From the NCBI RefSeq assembly GCF_021018895.1, contig NC_079367.1:519108-583107 (forward strand): a stretch of 64,000 bases of DNA. The letters are read 5' to 3'. Source of the stretch: Seriola aureovittata. Its lineage: Eukaryota; Chordata; Actinopteri; Carangiformes; Carangidae. The translations under genes were made by a program, and so were the position numbers. Position 1 is the stretch's first letter; the number at the start of each line of letters is the position of its first letter. This document shows, in pieces, positions 26,696-38,135 of the stretch. The notes below the pieces were generated by a model. That model was not told the origin of the DNA. It saw nothing but the letters and a program-made list of their open reading frames with translations, and did not search any database.

Positions 26696-29311
26696 GCCGC
26701 CATGGGCGTCTCTCATATGCTGCCGGGAGACACGGTTAAATTCTGTGTTTTAATAATTTCCGAAAAATTTTCTCGAAAGTCCACAAATTTGGTATCTACG
26801 GACTCGGCTCGTCACGCTGAGTAACATATGTCAGCCCCAGCCTTCTGAGTCGCTCCCTTCCGAAGGGTCATCTCTCATATGCTGAGGTGCCACACCATTA
26901 AGACTAGTGTGAATGTCGCAACGGAAAAGTTTGTCCAAAGTCCACAAGTTTTTTGTCTACGGACTCGGCTCGTCACGCTGAGTAACATATGTCAGCCCCA
27001 GCCTTCTGAGTCGCTCCCTTCCGAAGGGACGCCATGGGCGGTGTCTCATATGCTGCCGGGGGACACGGTTAAATTCTGTGTTTTAATAATTTCCGAAAAA
27101 TTTTCTCGAAAGTCCACAAATTTGGTATCTACGGACTCGGCTCGTCACGCTGAGTAACATATGTCAGCCCCAGCCTTCTGAGTCGCTCCCTTCCGAAGGG
27201 TCATCTCTCATATGCTGAGGTGCCACACCATTAAGACTAGTGTGAATGTCGCAACGGAAAAGTTTGTCCAAAGTCCACAAGTTTGGTGTCTACGGACTCG
27301 GCTCGTCACGCTGAGTAACATATGTCAGCCCCAGCCTTCTGAGTCGCTCCGTTCCGAAGGGCCGCCATGGGCGGTCTCTCATATGCTGCCGGGGGACACG
27401 GTTAAATTCTGTGTTTTAATAATTTCCGAAAAATTTTCTCGAAAGTCCACAAATTTGGTATCTACGGACTCGGCTCGTCACGCTGAGTAACATATGTCAG
27501 CCCCAGCCTTCTGAGTCGCTCCCTTCCGAAGGGTCATCTCTCATATGCTGAGGTGCCACACCATTAAGACTAGTGTGAATGTCGCAACGGAAAAGTTTGT
27601 CCAAAGTCCACAAGTTTTTTGTCTACGGACTCGGCTCGTCACGCTGAGTAACATATGTCAGCCCCAGCCTTCTGAGTCGCTCCGTTCCGAAGGGCAACCA
27701 TGGGCGGTCTCTCATATGCTGCCGGGGGACACGGTTAAATTCTGTGTTTTAATAATTTCCGAAAAATTTTCTCGAAAGTCCACAAATTTGGTATCTACGG
27801 ACTCGGCTCGTCACGCTGAGTAACATATGTCAGCCCCAGGCTTCTAAGTCGCTCCCGTCGGAAGGGATGCCTCGTTAAACGTCTCTGAGGCCCGCTTGCT
27901 GCGACGAAAAATTTTGTCAAAAGTCCACAAATTGGGTGTCTACGGACTCGGCTCGTCACGCTGAGTAACATATGTCAGCCCCAGCCTTCTGAGTCGCTCC
28001 CTTCCGAAGGGACGCCATGGGCGGTCTCTCATATGCTGCCGGGGGACACGGTTAAATTCTGTGTTTTAATAATTTCCGAAAAATTTTCTCGAAAGTCCAC
28101 AAATTTGGTATCTACGGACTCGGCTCGTCACGCTGAGTAACATATGTCAGCCCCAGCCTTCTGAGTCGCTCCTTTCCGAAGGGTCATCTCTCATATGCTG
28201 AGGTGCCACACCATTAAGACTAGTGTGAATGTCGCAACGGAAAAGTTTGTCCAAAGTCCACAAGTTTTTTGTCTACGGACTCGGCTCGTCACGCTGAGTA
28301 ACATATGTCAGCCCCAGCCTTCTGAGTCGCTCCCTTCCGAAGGGACGCCATGGGCGGTGTCTCATATGCTGCCGGGGGACACGGTTAAATTCTGTCTTTT
28401 GATAATTTCCGAAAAATTTTCTTGAAAGTCCACAAATTTGGTATCTACGGACTCGGCTCGTCACGCTGAGTAACATATGTCAGCCCCAGGCTTCTAAGTC
28501 GCTCCCGTCGGAAGGGATGCCTCGTTAAACGTCTCCGAGGCCCGCTTGCTGCGACGAAAAATTTTGTCAAAAGTCCACAAATTTGGTATCTACGGACTCG
28601 GCTCGTCACGCTGAGTAACATATGTCAGCCCCAGCCTTCTGAGTCGCTCCTTTCCGAAGGGTCATCTCTCATATGCTGAGGTGCCACACCATTAAGACTA
28701 GTGTGAATGTCGCAACGGAAAAGTTTGTCCAAAGTCCACAAGTTTGGTGTCTACGGACTCGGCTCGTCACGCTGAGTAACATATGTCAGCCCCAGCCTTC
28801 TGAGTCGCTCCCTTCCGAAGGGTCATCTCTCATGTGCTGAGGTGCCACACCATTAAGACTAGTGTGAATGTCGCAACGGAAAAGTTTGTCCAAAGTCCAC
28901 AAGTTTGGTGTCTACGGACTCGGCTCGTCACGCTGAGTAACATATGTGAGCCCCAGCCATCTGAGTCGCTCCCTTCCGAATGGCCGCCATGGGCGGTCTC
29001 TCATATGCTGCCGGGGGACACGGTTAAATTCTGTGTTTTAATAATTTCCGAAAAATTTTCTCGAAAGTCCACAAATTTGGTATCTACGGACTCGGCTCGT
29101 CACGCTGAGTAACATATGTCAGCCCCAGGCTTCTAAGTCGCTCCCGTCGGAAGGGATGCCTCGTTAAACGTCTCCGAGGCTCGCTTGCTGCGACGAAAAA
29201 TCTTGTCAAAAGTCCACAAATTGGGTGTCTACGGACTCGGCTCGTCACGCTGAGTAACATATGTCAGCCCCAGCCTTCTGAGTCGCTCCCTTCCGAAGGG
29301 TCATCTCTCAT

Positions 29312-30050
29312 ATGCTGAGGTGCCACACCATTAAGACTAGTGTGAATGTCGCAACGGAAAAGTTTGTCCAAAGTCCACAAGTTTGGTGTCTACGGACTCG
29401 GCTCGTCACGCTGAGTAACATATGTCAGCCCCAGCCTTCTGAGTCGCTCCGTTCCGAAGGGCCGCCATGGGCGGTCTCTCATATGCTGCCGGGGGACACG
29501 GTTAAATTCTGTGTTTTAATAATTTCCGAAAAATTTTCTCGAAAGTCCACAAATTTGGTATCTACGGACTCAGCTCGTCACGCTGAGTAACATATGTCAG
29601 CCCCAGGCTTCTAAGTCGCTCCCGTCGGAAGGGATGCCTCGTTAAACGTCTCTGAGGCCCGCTTGCTGCGACGAAAAATTTTGTCAAAAGTCCACAAATT
29701 GGGTGTCTACGGACTCGGCTCGTCACGCTGAGTAACATATGTCAGCCCCAGCCTTCTGAGTCGCTCCCTTCCGAATGTTCATCTCTCATATGCTGAGGTG
29801 CCACACCATTAAGACTAGTGTGAATGTCGCAACGGAAAGGTTTGTCCAAAGTCCACAAGTTTGGTGTCTACGGACTCGGCTCGTCACGCTGAGTAACATA
29901 TGTCAGCCCCAGCCTTCTGAGTCGCTCCCTTCCGAATGTTCATCTCTCATATGCTGAGGTGCCACACCATTAAGACTAGTGTGAATGTCGCAACGGAAAG
30001 GTTTGTCCAAAGTCCACAAGTTTGGTGTCTACGGACTCGGCTCGTCACGC
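29312..30050 (+). repeat. Satellite A segment with two GAATGTTCAT monomers
   Basis: The segment from 29,312 recurs at 31,240 (offset 1,928), sharing the rare ACGGACTCAGCTCGTCACG at 29,571 and 31,499. It then holds two tandem 161-bp monomers with CCGAATGTTCATC and GGAAAGGTTTG (29,775 and 29,936). Its partner holds three. Confidence 0.8.
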
Positions 30051-31702
30051 TGAGTAACATATGTCAGCCCCAGCCTTCTGAGTCGCTCCGTTCCGAAGGG
30101 CCGCCATGGGCGGTCTCTCATATGCTGCCGGGGGACACGGTTAAATTCTGTGTTTTAATAATTTCCGAAAAATTTTCTCGAAAGTCCACAAATTTGGTAT
30201 CTACGGACTCGGCTCGTCACGCTGAGTAAAATATGTCAGCCCCAGGCTTCTAAGTCGCTCCCGTCGGAAGGGATGCCTCGTTAAACGTCTCCGAGGCCCG
30301 CTTGCTGCGACGAAAAATTTTGTCAAAAGTCCACAAATTGGGTGTCTACGGACTCGGCTCGTCACGCTGAGTAACATATGTCAGCCCCAGCCTTCTGAGT
30401 CGCTCCCTTCCGAAGGGTCATCTCTCATATGCTGAGGTGCCACACCATTAAGACTAGTGTGAATGTCGCAACGGAAAAGTTTGTCCAAAGTCCACAAGTT
30501 TGGTGTCTACGGACTCGGCTCGTCACGCTGAGTAACATATGTCAGCCCCAGCCTTCTGAGTCGCTCCGTTCCGAAGGGCCGCCATGGGCGGTCTCTCATA
30601 TGCTGCCGGGGGACACGGTTAAATTCTGTGTTTTAATAATTTCCGAAAAATTTTCTCGAAAGTCCACAAATTTGGTATCTACGGACTCGGCTCGTCACGC
30701 TGAGTAACATATGTCAGCCCCAGCCTTCTGAGTCGCTCCTTTCCGAAGGGTCATCTCTCATATGCTGAGGTGCCACACCATTAAGACTAGTGTGAATGTC
30801 GCAACGGAAAAGTTTGTCCAAAGTCCACAAGTTTTTTGTCTACGGACTCGGCTCGTCACGCTGAGTAACATATGTCAGCCCCAGCCTTCTGAGTCGCTCC
30901 CTTCCGAAGGGACGCCATGGGCGGTCTCTCATATGCTGCCGGGGGACACGGTTAAATTCTGTGTTTTAATAATTTCCGAAAAATTTTCTCGAAAGTCCAC
31001 AAATTTGGTATCTACGGACTCGGCTCGTCACGCTGAGTAACATATGTCAGCCCCAGGCTTCTAAGTCGCTCCCGTCGGAAGGGATGCCTCGTTAAACGTC
31101 TCCGAGGCCCGCTTGCTGCGACGAAAAATTTTGTCAAAAGTCCACAAATTGGGTGTCTACGGACTCGGCTCGTCACGCTGAGTAACATATGTCAGCCCCA
31201 GCCTTCTGAGTCGCTCCCTTCCGAAGGGTCATCTCTCATATGCTGAGGTGCCACACCATTAAGACTAGTGTGAATGTCGCAACGGAAAAGTTTGTCCAAA
31301 GTCCACAAGTTTGGTGTCTACGGACTCGGCTCGTCACGCTGAGTAACATATGTCAGCCCCAGCCTTCTGAGTCGCTCCGTTCCGAAGGGCCGCCATGGGC
31401 GGTCTCTCATATGCTGCCGGGGGACACGGTTAAATTCTGTGTTTTAATAATTTCCGAAAAATTTTCTCGAAAGTCCACAAATTTGGTATCTACGGACTCA
31501 GCTCGTCACGCTGAGTAACATATGTCAGCCCCAGGCTTCTAAGTCGCTCCCGTCGGAAGGGATGCCTCGTTAAACGTCTCTGAGGCCCGCTTGCTGCGAC
31601 GAAAAATTTTGTCAAAAGTCCACAAATTGGGTGTCTACGGACTCGGCTCGTCACGCTGAGTAACATATGTCAGCCCCAGCCTTCTGAGTCGCTCCCTTCC
31701 GA

Positions 31703-32335
31703 AGGGTCATCTCTCATATGCTGAGGTGCCACACCATTAAGACTAGTGTGAATGTCGCAACGGAAAGGTTTGTCCAAAGTCCACAAGTTTGGTGTCTACG
31801 GACTCGGCTCGTCACGCTGAGTAACATATGTCAGCCCCAGCCTTCTGAGTCGCTCCCTTCCGAATGTTCATCTCTCATATGCTGAGGTGCCACACCATTA
31901 AGACTAGTGTGAATGTCGCAACGGAAAGGTTTGTCCAAAGTCCACAAGTTTGGTGTCTACGGACTCGGCTCGTCAAGCTGAGTAACATATGTCAGCCCCA
32001 GCCTTCTGAGTCGCTCCCTTCCGAATGTTCATCTCTCATATGCTGAGGTGCCACACCATTAAGACTAGTGTGAATGTCGCAACGGAAAGGTTTGTCCAAA
32101 GTCCACAAGTTTGGTGTCTACGGACTCGGCTCGTCACGCTGAGTAACATATGTCAGCCCCAGCCTTCTGAGTCGCTCCCTTCCGAATGTTCATCTCTCAT
32201 ATGCTGAGGTGCCACACCATTAAGACTAGTGTGAATGTCGCAACGGAAAGGTTTGTCCAAAGTCCACAAGTTTGGTGTCTACGGACTCGGCTCGTCACGC
32301 TGAGTAACATATGTCAGCCCCAGCCTTCTGAGTCG
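31703..32335 (+). repeat. Run of 161-bp monomers only
   Basis: Monomers at 31,864, 32,025 and 32,186 repeat at exactly 161 bp and share GAATGTTCAT and GGAAAGGTTTG. A preceding monomer at 31,703 has the second variant only. This is a one-monomer-longer version of the run at 29,775-30,050, pointing to very recent unequal exchange at the single-monomer level. Confidence 0.82.
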
Positions 32336-33189
32336 CTCCGTTCCGAAGGGCCGCCATGGGCGGTCTCTCATATGCTGCCGGGGGACACGGTTAAATTCTG
32401 TGTTTTAATAATTTCCGAAAAATTTTCTCGAAAGTCCACAAATTTGGTATCTACGGACTCGGCTCGTCACGCTGAGTAACATATGTCAGCCCCAGGCTTC
32501 TAAGTCGCTCCCGTCGGAAGGGATGCCTCGTTAAACGTCTCCGAGGCTCGCTTGCTGCGACGAAAAATTTTGTCAAAAGTCCACAAATTGGGTGTCTACG
32601 GACTCGGCTCGTCACGCTGAGTAACATATGTCAGCCCCAGCCTTCTGAGTCGCTCCCTTCCGAAGGGTCATCTCTCATATGCTGAGGTGCCACACCATTA
32701 AGACTAGTGTGAATGTCGCAACGGAAAAGTTTGTCCAAAGTCCACAAGTTTGGTGTCTACGGACTCGGCTCGTCACGCTGAGTAACATATGTCAGCCCCA
32801 GCCTTCTGAGTCGCTCCGTTCCGAAGGGCCGCCATGGGCGGTCTCTCATATGCTGCCGGGGGACACGGTTAAATTCTGTGTTTTAATAATTTCCGAAAAA
32901 TTTTCTCGAAAGTCCACAAATTTGGTATCTACGGACTCGGCTCGTCACGCTGAGTAACATATGTCAGCCCCAGGCTTCTAAGTCGCTCCCGTCGGAAGGG
33001 ATGCCTCGTTAAACGTCTCTGAGGCCCGCTTGCTGCGACGAAAAATTTTGTCAAAAGTCCACAAATTGGGTGTCTACGGACTCGGCTCGTCACGCTGAGT
33101 AACATATGTCAGCCCCAGCCTTCTGAGTCGCTCCCTTCCGAAGGGTCATCTCTCATATGCTGAGGTGCCACACCATTCCCACTGAGCAA

Positions 33190-33945
33190 AAAGTGGTCCA
33201 AAACACGTCAAAAAGACGTGATATCCGAACATCCAGAAGACGTTCTCAGAGGAGCCAGAATGAAAGTTTTTAATACGTCTTTTCCGGACGTTTTAAAGAT
33301 GTCTTTTCTGGACGTTTTATAGATGTCATAAAAGTACGTGTTAAAGACACAATTATTGGACATCCAGAAGACAATATCCATGAGGGCAATATAGGCCACA
33401 TCTTTTCAGGACATTAAACGTTAAAAATTCAAACTTGATTACTAATGAGAACAGCTTATAAAAGTAGTACCCTTCACTGACATGAATGAAATGCACACAC
33501 TACAATTAACCACTACTGTCCTGTACTGATTAGATGAGTGATGACCAGAGTTGCTAATCAGATATTAAAAAATGGATAAACGTTAAAGATAATTAGTATA
33601 AAGTTCCACTGTCCTCAAATTGACACAAACATAAAAAGTGAAGAATGCATGTTTGAGCAGAAATAGACAACTTGGATCTGTGTGTGACAGTGAGTGAGTG
33701 AGCATTCATTCTTATATGATATGATATAGTATCACTTTCTGTTTGATCATCAATGACTCAACAGTTGTCGACACACAGTATCCATATTTGTCTACAACAC
33801 ATAAAAGTATTGGACTTCATTAATTATCGAAGTGAACATCTAATACATCTAATAGTTACAACCTCCCCACTGGGGTGAGCTGTAACACTGCTGGGGATAG
33901 ATGTAAGGATGACAGGTAATTAGCCGATTTAAGATTCACACTATC
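33190..33945. other. Left subterminal region of the DNA transposon
   Basis: The first 240 bp carries imperfect repeats built on GGACGTTTTA and GACGT words (33,255-33,345), a usual setting for transposase-binding sites. From 33,420 to 33,945 I see AT-rich unique sequence with no gene, RNA or repeat I can name. Confidence 0.4.
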
Positions 33946-33949
33946 CAAT

Positions 33950-33955
33950 TTTATT
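33950..33955 (-). terminator. Candidate polyadenylation signal AATAAA
   Basis: On the minus strand AATAAA lies about 145 nt after the stop codon of the candidate terminal exon at 34,099-34,208, a normal distance for a short 3' UTR. The hexamer is common in AT-rich DNA, so support comes from its place only. Confidence 0.3.
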
Positions 33956-34098
33956 CAAGAACTTTGATGAAAAGCCACGAACACATTTAAAATACATTGT
34001 ACAACAGTGAACATTGAATAAAACGAAACTAACAAAACTATAAATATATAAAAGTATTTAAAATTAGAAAAGAGTAAAAATTCAGTTGCTAACAAGAC

Positions 34099-34208
34099 CT
34101 AATTGTAACCTCCTCCTCCAACTCGTCCCGGGGCATGCTTCAAGTGATCTGCAGCTGCAGATCTGATTTGCGCCTCCGTCGCAGCAGAATCCCATTGCAT
34201 AACAGCAG
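34099..34208 (-). CDS. Candidate terminal coding exon, unrecognised protein
   Basis: On the minus strand a long pyrimidine tract ends in TTTTTATTTTAG and is followed by 110 nt that stay open to a TAG. In the open frame the exon reads from about AVMQWDSAATEAQ to a C terminus HLKHAPGRVGGGGYN, with a glycine run just before the stop. The base composition is GC-richer than its surroundings, which suits coding sequence. It can be joined in frame to the small exon at 35,355-35,393, but a second frame is also open, so the splice phase is unproven. I do not recognise the family. It may be part of a gene carried by the transposon or an older captured fragment. Confidence 0.35.
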
Positions 34209-34312
34209 CTAAAATAAAAAAGAATAATATCAAAAAACAAACAACAAAAAAATCATGTGAATACATCCTCAGAGGAGCCAAATTGAAAGCCTGTGTCAAT
34301 ACATAATGATGC

Positions 34313-34548
34313 TACTGTTCAGAGGCCCGTGTCAGAAAGCAGGTTTATAGTGAAAACTCTGAGTCTGTTAACCCTAAATGAGGGAAACTGGGCTTTCCAT
34401 TTCAGAAAGGGAGGAAAATCACACCTGAGAAACTGAAGTAAGTTAACCTCTGAGTATGACTATGGTAACTGAATCTATGAACCTAACCTTGTCAGGAGCA
34501 GGTTTCTTCAATGAACCTTGAGTTTCTCTCCGTCTCCGTATTTTGTAA
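34313..34548. mobile_element. Possible nested MITE-like fragment
   Basis: The stretch begins GAGGCCCGTGTCAGAAAGC and ends near GTCAGGAGCAGGTTTCTTC, with AGCAGGTTT words at both ends and inner blocks GTTAACCCTAAATGAGGG and ATGGTAACTGAATC. I remember such words from dispersed DNA-transposon remnants in fish genomes, perhaps PIF/Harbinger-like, but cannot confirm it. It would lie in the last intron of the candidate minus-strand transcript. Confidence 0.3.
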
Positions 34549-35282
34549 ATGGCTAAAATAAATTAGATTTTTAACATTTATATTAAAACTTTTTTTTATA
34601 TCTAAATTTCTGTATGAACAACCATTTCCATCAACTATTACTCATGTGGCACATTGTGTTAGCTAATCCAAGTTTGTACTGTCCTGATGCACAAATAACA
34701 AGACAAGTACATCAAGAGTCTCTAGTTTAAGAAGCACATGCTTCATGGGTCCTCCATTTGCAGCTTCATTAATTGACCCTTTGCTAAGCACCTCCCTTAA
34801 AAAACTAAGACGTCTCGATATTAATAGTAAGTTACTTATGTTTAAACTTTAAGTCGAGTCACTGTGTTGTAGGCTACTTGAGCACAAGAAATATAAATTA
34901 ATTGCTAGGCAGAGACACGTTCTGACATAATGATATCTTTTAGCATTTTGTGATCGAACGCCCTATACCCGACTATCCCAGTCCTGTGACTGCTCTCCCT
35001 TCGTAAATGTATGTTTGTGGAGTTTGGATCACACAGCAGACATTTGTCAAATGCAGCGCAACTGAAATGATGGTGGAGGACTGCTTTACATATCATTATG
35101 GTTAAGAAAATGTGGTCCGTGGGGTGTGAAGTCTCTGTTGCTGATAAAGTGCATGGCTCCATTTAGTCACATTTTGCAACCATTTTACTGTAACAGTTAC
35201 TGTATCCACAAGGTATGCGCTGCCCTTCTTTCACTCAACAAGAGAAGGGGGATTGAGACGGTGCCTGAACGCGGGTGGGACT
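34549..35282. other. Unassigned interior sequence of the transposon
   Basis: AT-rich sequence. An 85-codon minus-strand open frame (34,905-35,162) starts at an ATG but has no recognisable domain and no clear splice context. Nothing else supported. Confidence 0.3.
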
Positions 35283-35463
35283 CAGTCAGTCATGATCAAC
35301 AATGCTAGTTATCTGCATGCTGATTTTATATATACGATGAATGGCTATACTTACATGCAGTGGACCTCTCCCTGCTGTATGACTTAGATGAACCTGAAAA
35401 GTCAACACCAGAATATTCAGTCAGTCACGATCAACAATGCTAGTTATCTGCATGTTGATTTAA
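35283..35463. repeat. Pair of 45-bp direct repeats, 136 bp apart
   Basis: CAGTCAGTCATGATCAACAA and what follows through CTGCATGCTGATTT (35,283-35,328) recurs at 35,419-35,463 with two or three changes. The pair flanks the candidate 39-nt exon, so a segment containing that exon's neighbourhood was tandemly duplicated or the repeats mark a small insertion. Confidence 0.75.
35355..35393 (-). CDS. Candidate 39-nt internal exon
   Basis: On the minus strand the segment is bounded by an acceptor GTTGACTTTTCAG and a strong donor GTAAGTATAG. Two of its three frames are open. Joined to the terminal exon at 34,099-34,208 it gives an open serine/arginine-containing frame ending at the TAG. Short length makes chance matches possible; the paired good splice sites are the main support. 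Confidence 0.33.
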
Positions 35464-35611
35464 TTCTGTGGGGAAACAGTGTAGGTAGCTTGTATATTTT
35501 CTCATTTTAAAAGAAAATCACAACAATTTAATTCAAGCAATATAGAGAAACTCTTCCACAAAGCTGAATGATAAACAAAATGTCAAGGACATGTCTTAAT
35601 AGTGAACTTAC

Positions 35612-35634
35612 CTGGTTGGCAGCTCTTCTTTTCT
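35612..35634 (-). CDS. Candidate 23-nt micro-exon
   Basis: On the minus strand a pyrimidine-rich acceptor TTTTTTCTATCTTCATAG precedes AGAAAAGAAGAGCTGCCAAC, followed by CAG and a consensus donor GTAAGTTC. Using the next AG downstream would give 21 nt instead. The next candidate exon is 218 nt further on. No protein family is recognisable from so little sequence. Confidence 0.3.
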
Positions 35635-35639
35635 CTATG

Positions 35640-36330
35640 AAGATAGAAAAAACAAATTTATCAAGTGTATTAAGATGTCAGAAAAACATTTTGCATTAAA
35701 ATGAATTGTTACATTCTACAATGGCGATGTTAAGTACAACAAATTAGACTAATAGCTACATGATGATACAAGAAAATAAAGTGAAACTGCAGACTGATCA
35801 CATACAAAACTATATTAAAGGACCAGCCAGACAACTGAAAATACTGAATTATTCAAAATATTCTCTACAGAATAACCATGGTGGGGTTGATGACCATCTG
35901 TCAACTGTGCATTACCTCTGTAGGACACATAAGTCTAATTAAACGAGGGCATTAAAAGAACACAACAGTAGTTAGACATTGCAGCAGCTAATACTAGCTG
36001 AGGACTGTGGTAAACTGTGCACTCTAAAGCTTTCACACGAATTGTATTTTGTATTTCTTAGACGTGTCATCCTCAACAACTAAGTATTTCAAAATAGACA
36101 GCAGCGTGAGTTGTCTGTGTTGAGTCTCGAGAAGTTTAAGCTTTGAGACAGCTGGCTGTCACGGAAATTGAGGACAGGGGAATTTGGAGTGGGCATGTCA
36201 GATCAGTAGAATTAAAACCACCATAATTTACAAAAAGATCACACCATCTGATAATTTAAAGATTATATGAAGATTTATATTATGACATCTAACATGACAA
36301 TTTTAAGATTTCCAACTAAACACAAAGTTA
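35640..36330. other. Unassigned interior sequence of the transposon
   Basis: AT-rich sequence with no recognised gene, RNA or repeat. The 60-codon plus-strand open frame near 35,760 has no supporting feature. Confidence 0.3.
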
Positions 36331-36331
36331 C

Positions 36332-36404
36332 TGTCTTATTTATGATAGGAATACTTCTTTCGACCTCATCTTCCTCAGGTAAAGAAGTTACAGCTCGACA
36401 TTCT
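36332..36404 (-). CDS. Candidate 73-nt internal exon with acidic segment
   Basis: The minus strand is open through SLPEEDEVERSIPIINK, a composition more protein-like than the AT-rich surroundings. A possible acceptor ends at AAGTAG and a weak donor GTAACT follows. Its phase is compatible with the 21-nt version of the next candidate exon. Without transcript evidence this stays tentative. Confidence 0.25.
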
Positions 36405-37075
36405 CTACTTAAAAGATAATGTTCCCAGTCCGTCTCAATGAGTCATTACGAAATATTATATACTCTTACTGTCCCTTAGGCTAGCCCCTGCACATTCAGC
36501 TTGTCCAGTTCACACGGCCCATTCTAGCCAGCATAGGCTGGCTCTCACTAACTGTCACTCGCACACACAGCCTCTGGCCTTAAATATATGTAGAAAATCA
36601 TATGAAAAACTATATTATTTTTCGTACTAAAACAAATTAAATTATTCATAAAGGGAAAAGTCTGATATGAAGCCTACCGCACTCCCATTTAAAACAGATA
36701 ACATTAGCTTTTGTGCATCCAAAAAAAGCAGATTTTGAATTTAGGAATAAACAGCAATATAACGTTTTTAACCTGGATGCATAAAATAATAAGAGAGTTA
36801 GGAAGCACATTTCCTCTAACTGCAAAACTACCTGATCTGTAAATGTTGCCTGTAGTCACAACCAAGTTAACCTAACGGCCCAAGTGGCGCTAACATTATG
36901 CTAACGTTATACGAAGCGGTTTGCTAGCAGGCGCCAAAAAAAAAAAAAAATTCTAGCAAACGTTGTTTTCCAAGTCGTATACAAAATGAGACTTGATAAA
37001 TTGCCTAACAATGTCGTGTGTGTTTTACAAAGACTTTCGTTTTAGGGTTTTATGGAAGTTTAGTTTAATTTCTTA
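36405..37075. other. Unassigned interior sequence of the transposon
   Basis: AT-rich sequence with a 15-bp A run near 36,937. No recognised gene. An inverted pair of GCTAACGTTAT-like and TAGCAAACG words surrounds the A run. Confidence 0.25.
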
Positions 37076-37076
37076 C

Positions 37077-37152
37077 CTTACGATCTGCACGAGCCGAGTA
37101 ACTGCCAAGTCCACTGTGTGATTGTACAATTCCTTGCAGACTTCATATCCAT
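37077..37152 (-). CDS. Candidate first coding exon
   Basis: On the minus strand an ATG (37,152-37,150), with a second at 37,146, opens about 24 codons that end next to overlapping donors GTAAGG and GTAAGA. Using the second donor brings in a TAA stop, so only the first leaves an open exon. The region is less AT-rich than its flanks and contains several CpGs, as a promoter-proximal exon might. Weak evidence overall. Confidence 0.18.
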
Positions 37153-37159
37153 CCGTGCG

Positions 37160-38135
37160 ACAGCACTATAGAAAACTTTCCTGGCAAGTTGGCTCGATTA
37201 AAAAAGCAATGTCATTTCATAAAAGGTTGAAGTAGTCGTTAAAGGCAATGTTAACCACTACGAGTCCCAATTAAATTATTAATCACCACTATAAAAGTAG
37301 AACTACTTTCACAGCGGAAGGATATCAGTCTGGTAACAAGAACGTCATTGGTTAATTCAACCGAACTTTATTAATACCGTACGACCTTACAGCCAAAAAT
37401 GTTTTAAATACCAAACCACAGAGACAGTTGTTAAATAAAAAATATTCTATATTCTATAAAAAATGACAAATTATTATTAACAAACGGGGAATATGTGGAT
37501 AAATAGATTAATTCAAGTTATTGATGTTAGGATGGCTGCCGGTACTGCATACGGAAAACGTTTTTTTTTTAAAATCTCTGAATCCGGAGGCAAAACCTGC
37601 CCAAATCAGGAATAACTCCTCAACCATATGGCCTATATTCATTATTCTGGTCACTTTTGAAAGAAGCTAACATGAATCCATGGTATTTAAACCATTTCTA
37701 TAGAGTCAAGATGCAACGAAGGAATTTTTTATCCTTGCCTTGTAAAAATGCACTATAACAATAAAGCACTATAACCATTAACCAAGTTCCAGTAGCCAAT
37801 TTTTCTGCTGAATTTGTTTTCCAAATCCTATACAACAATTGTAACTGTAAACCTGATGGAAATACACCAAAATGCAACATTTATGATGAAAATATATATA
37901 TTTTCCCAGGTACTCAGGTTTTGGCTTAGCCTCTGTGATTTTGAATTCAAACTACTATTTATTTGCATGGCAACAAGTTGCAAGTAACATAAACCTCCAA
38001 AAATCATTGAAGTATTACTAAAAACAATGAATATTGCTGAGTATTGGTTAATTTTTAAGAAGTCTATGCTGTACAGGCAGATCAATGGAGAACAGCCATT
38101 GAAACCTCACTCTTCATGACAAAAAAACAGCTCTA
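37160..38135. other. Unassigned interior sequence of the transposon
   Basis: AT-rich sequence with a T10 run near 37,561. Two minus-strand open frames of 60 and 85 codons overlap here (37,698-38,085); neither has a recognisable domain. Confidence 0.25.

Larger units (their letters stand above)
23491..33177 (+). repeat. Satellite A block 2
   Basis: About 60 monomers in the plus orientation with the same 478-bp trimer (23,999 to 24,477 and others) plus dimer-only stretches of 333 bp (26,879, 27,212, 27,545). Block markers are GAATGTCGCAACGG, CTTGCTGCGACG and GCCGGGGGACACGG, all different from block 1. The first monomer, at the satellite C junction, lacks the segment between CAGCCTTCTG and CTGAGGTGCC. 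The block is interrupted at 33,177 by a DNA transposon inside a 161-bp monomer and resumes at 39,313. Confidence 0.94.

Noticed and set aside
34498..34552. Additional minus-strand exon with acceptor TTTATTTTAG
   Set aside because: Its donor GTTAGG is weak and it overlaps the MITE-like fragment. The neighbouring candidate exons can be joined in frame without it.
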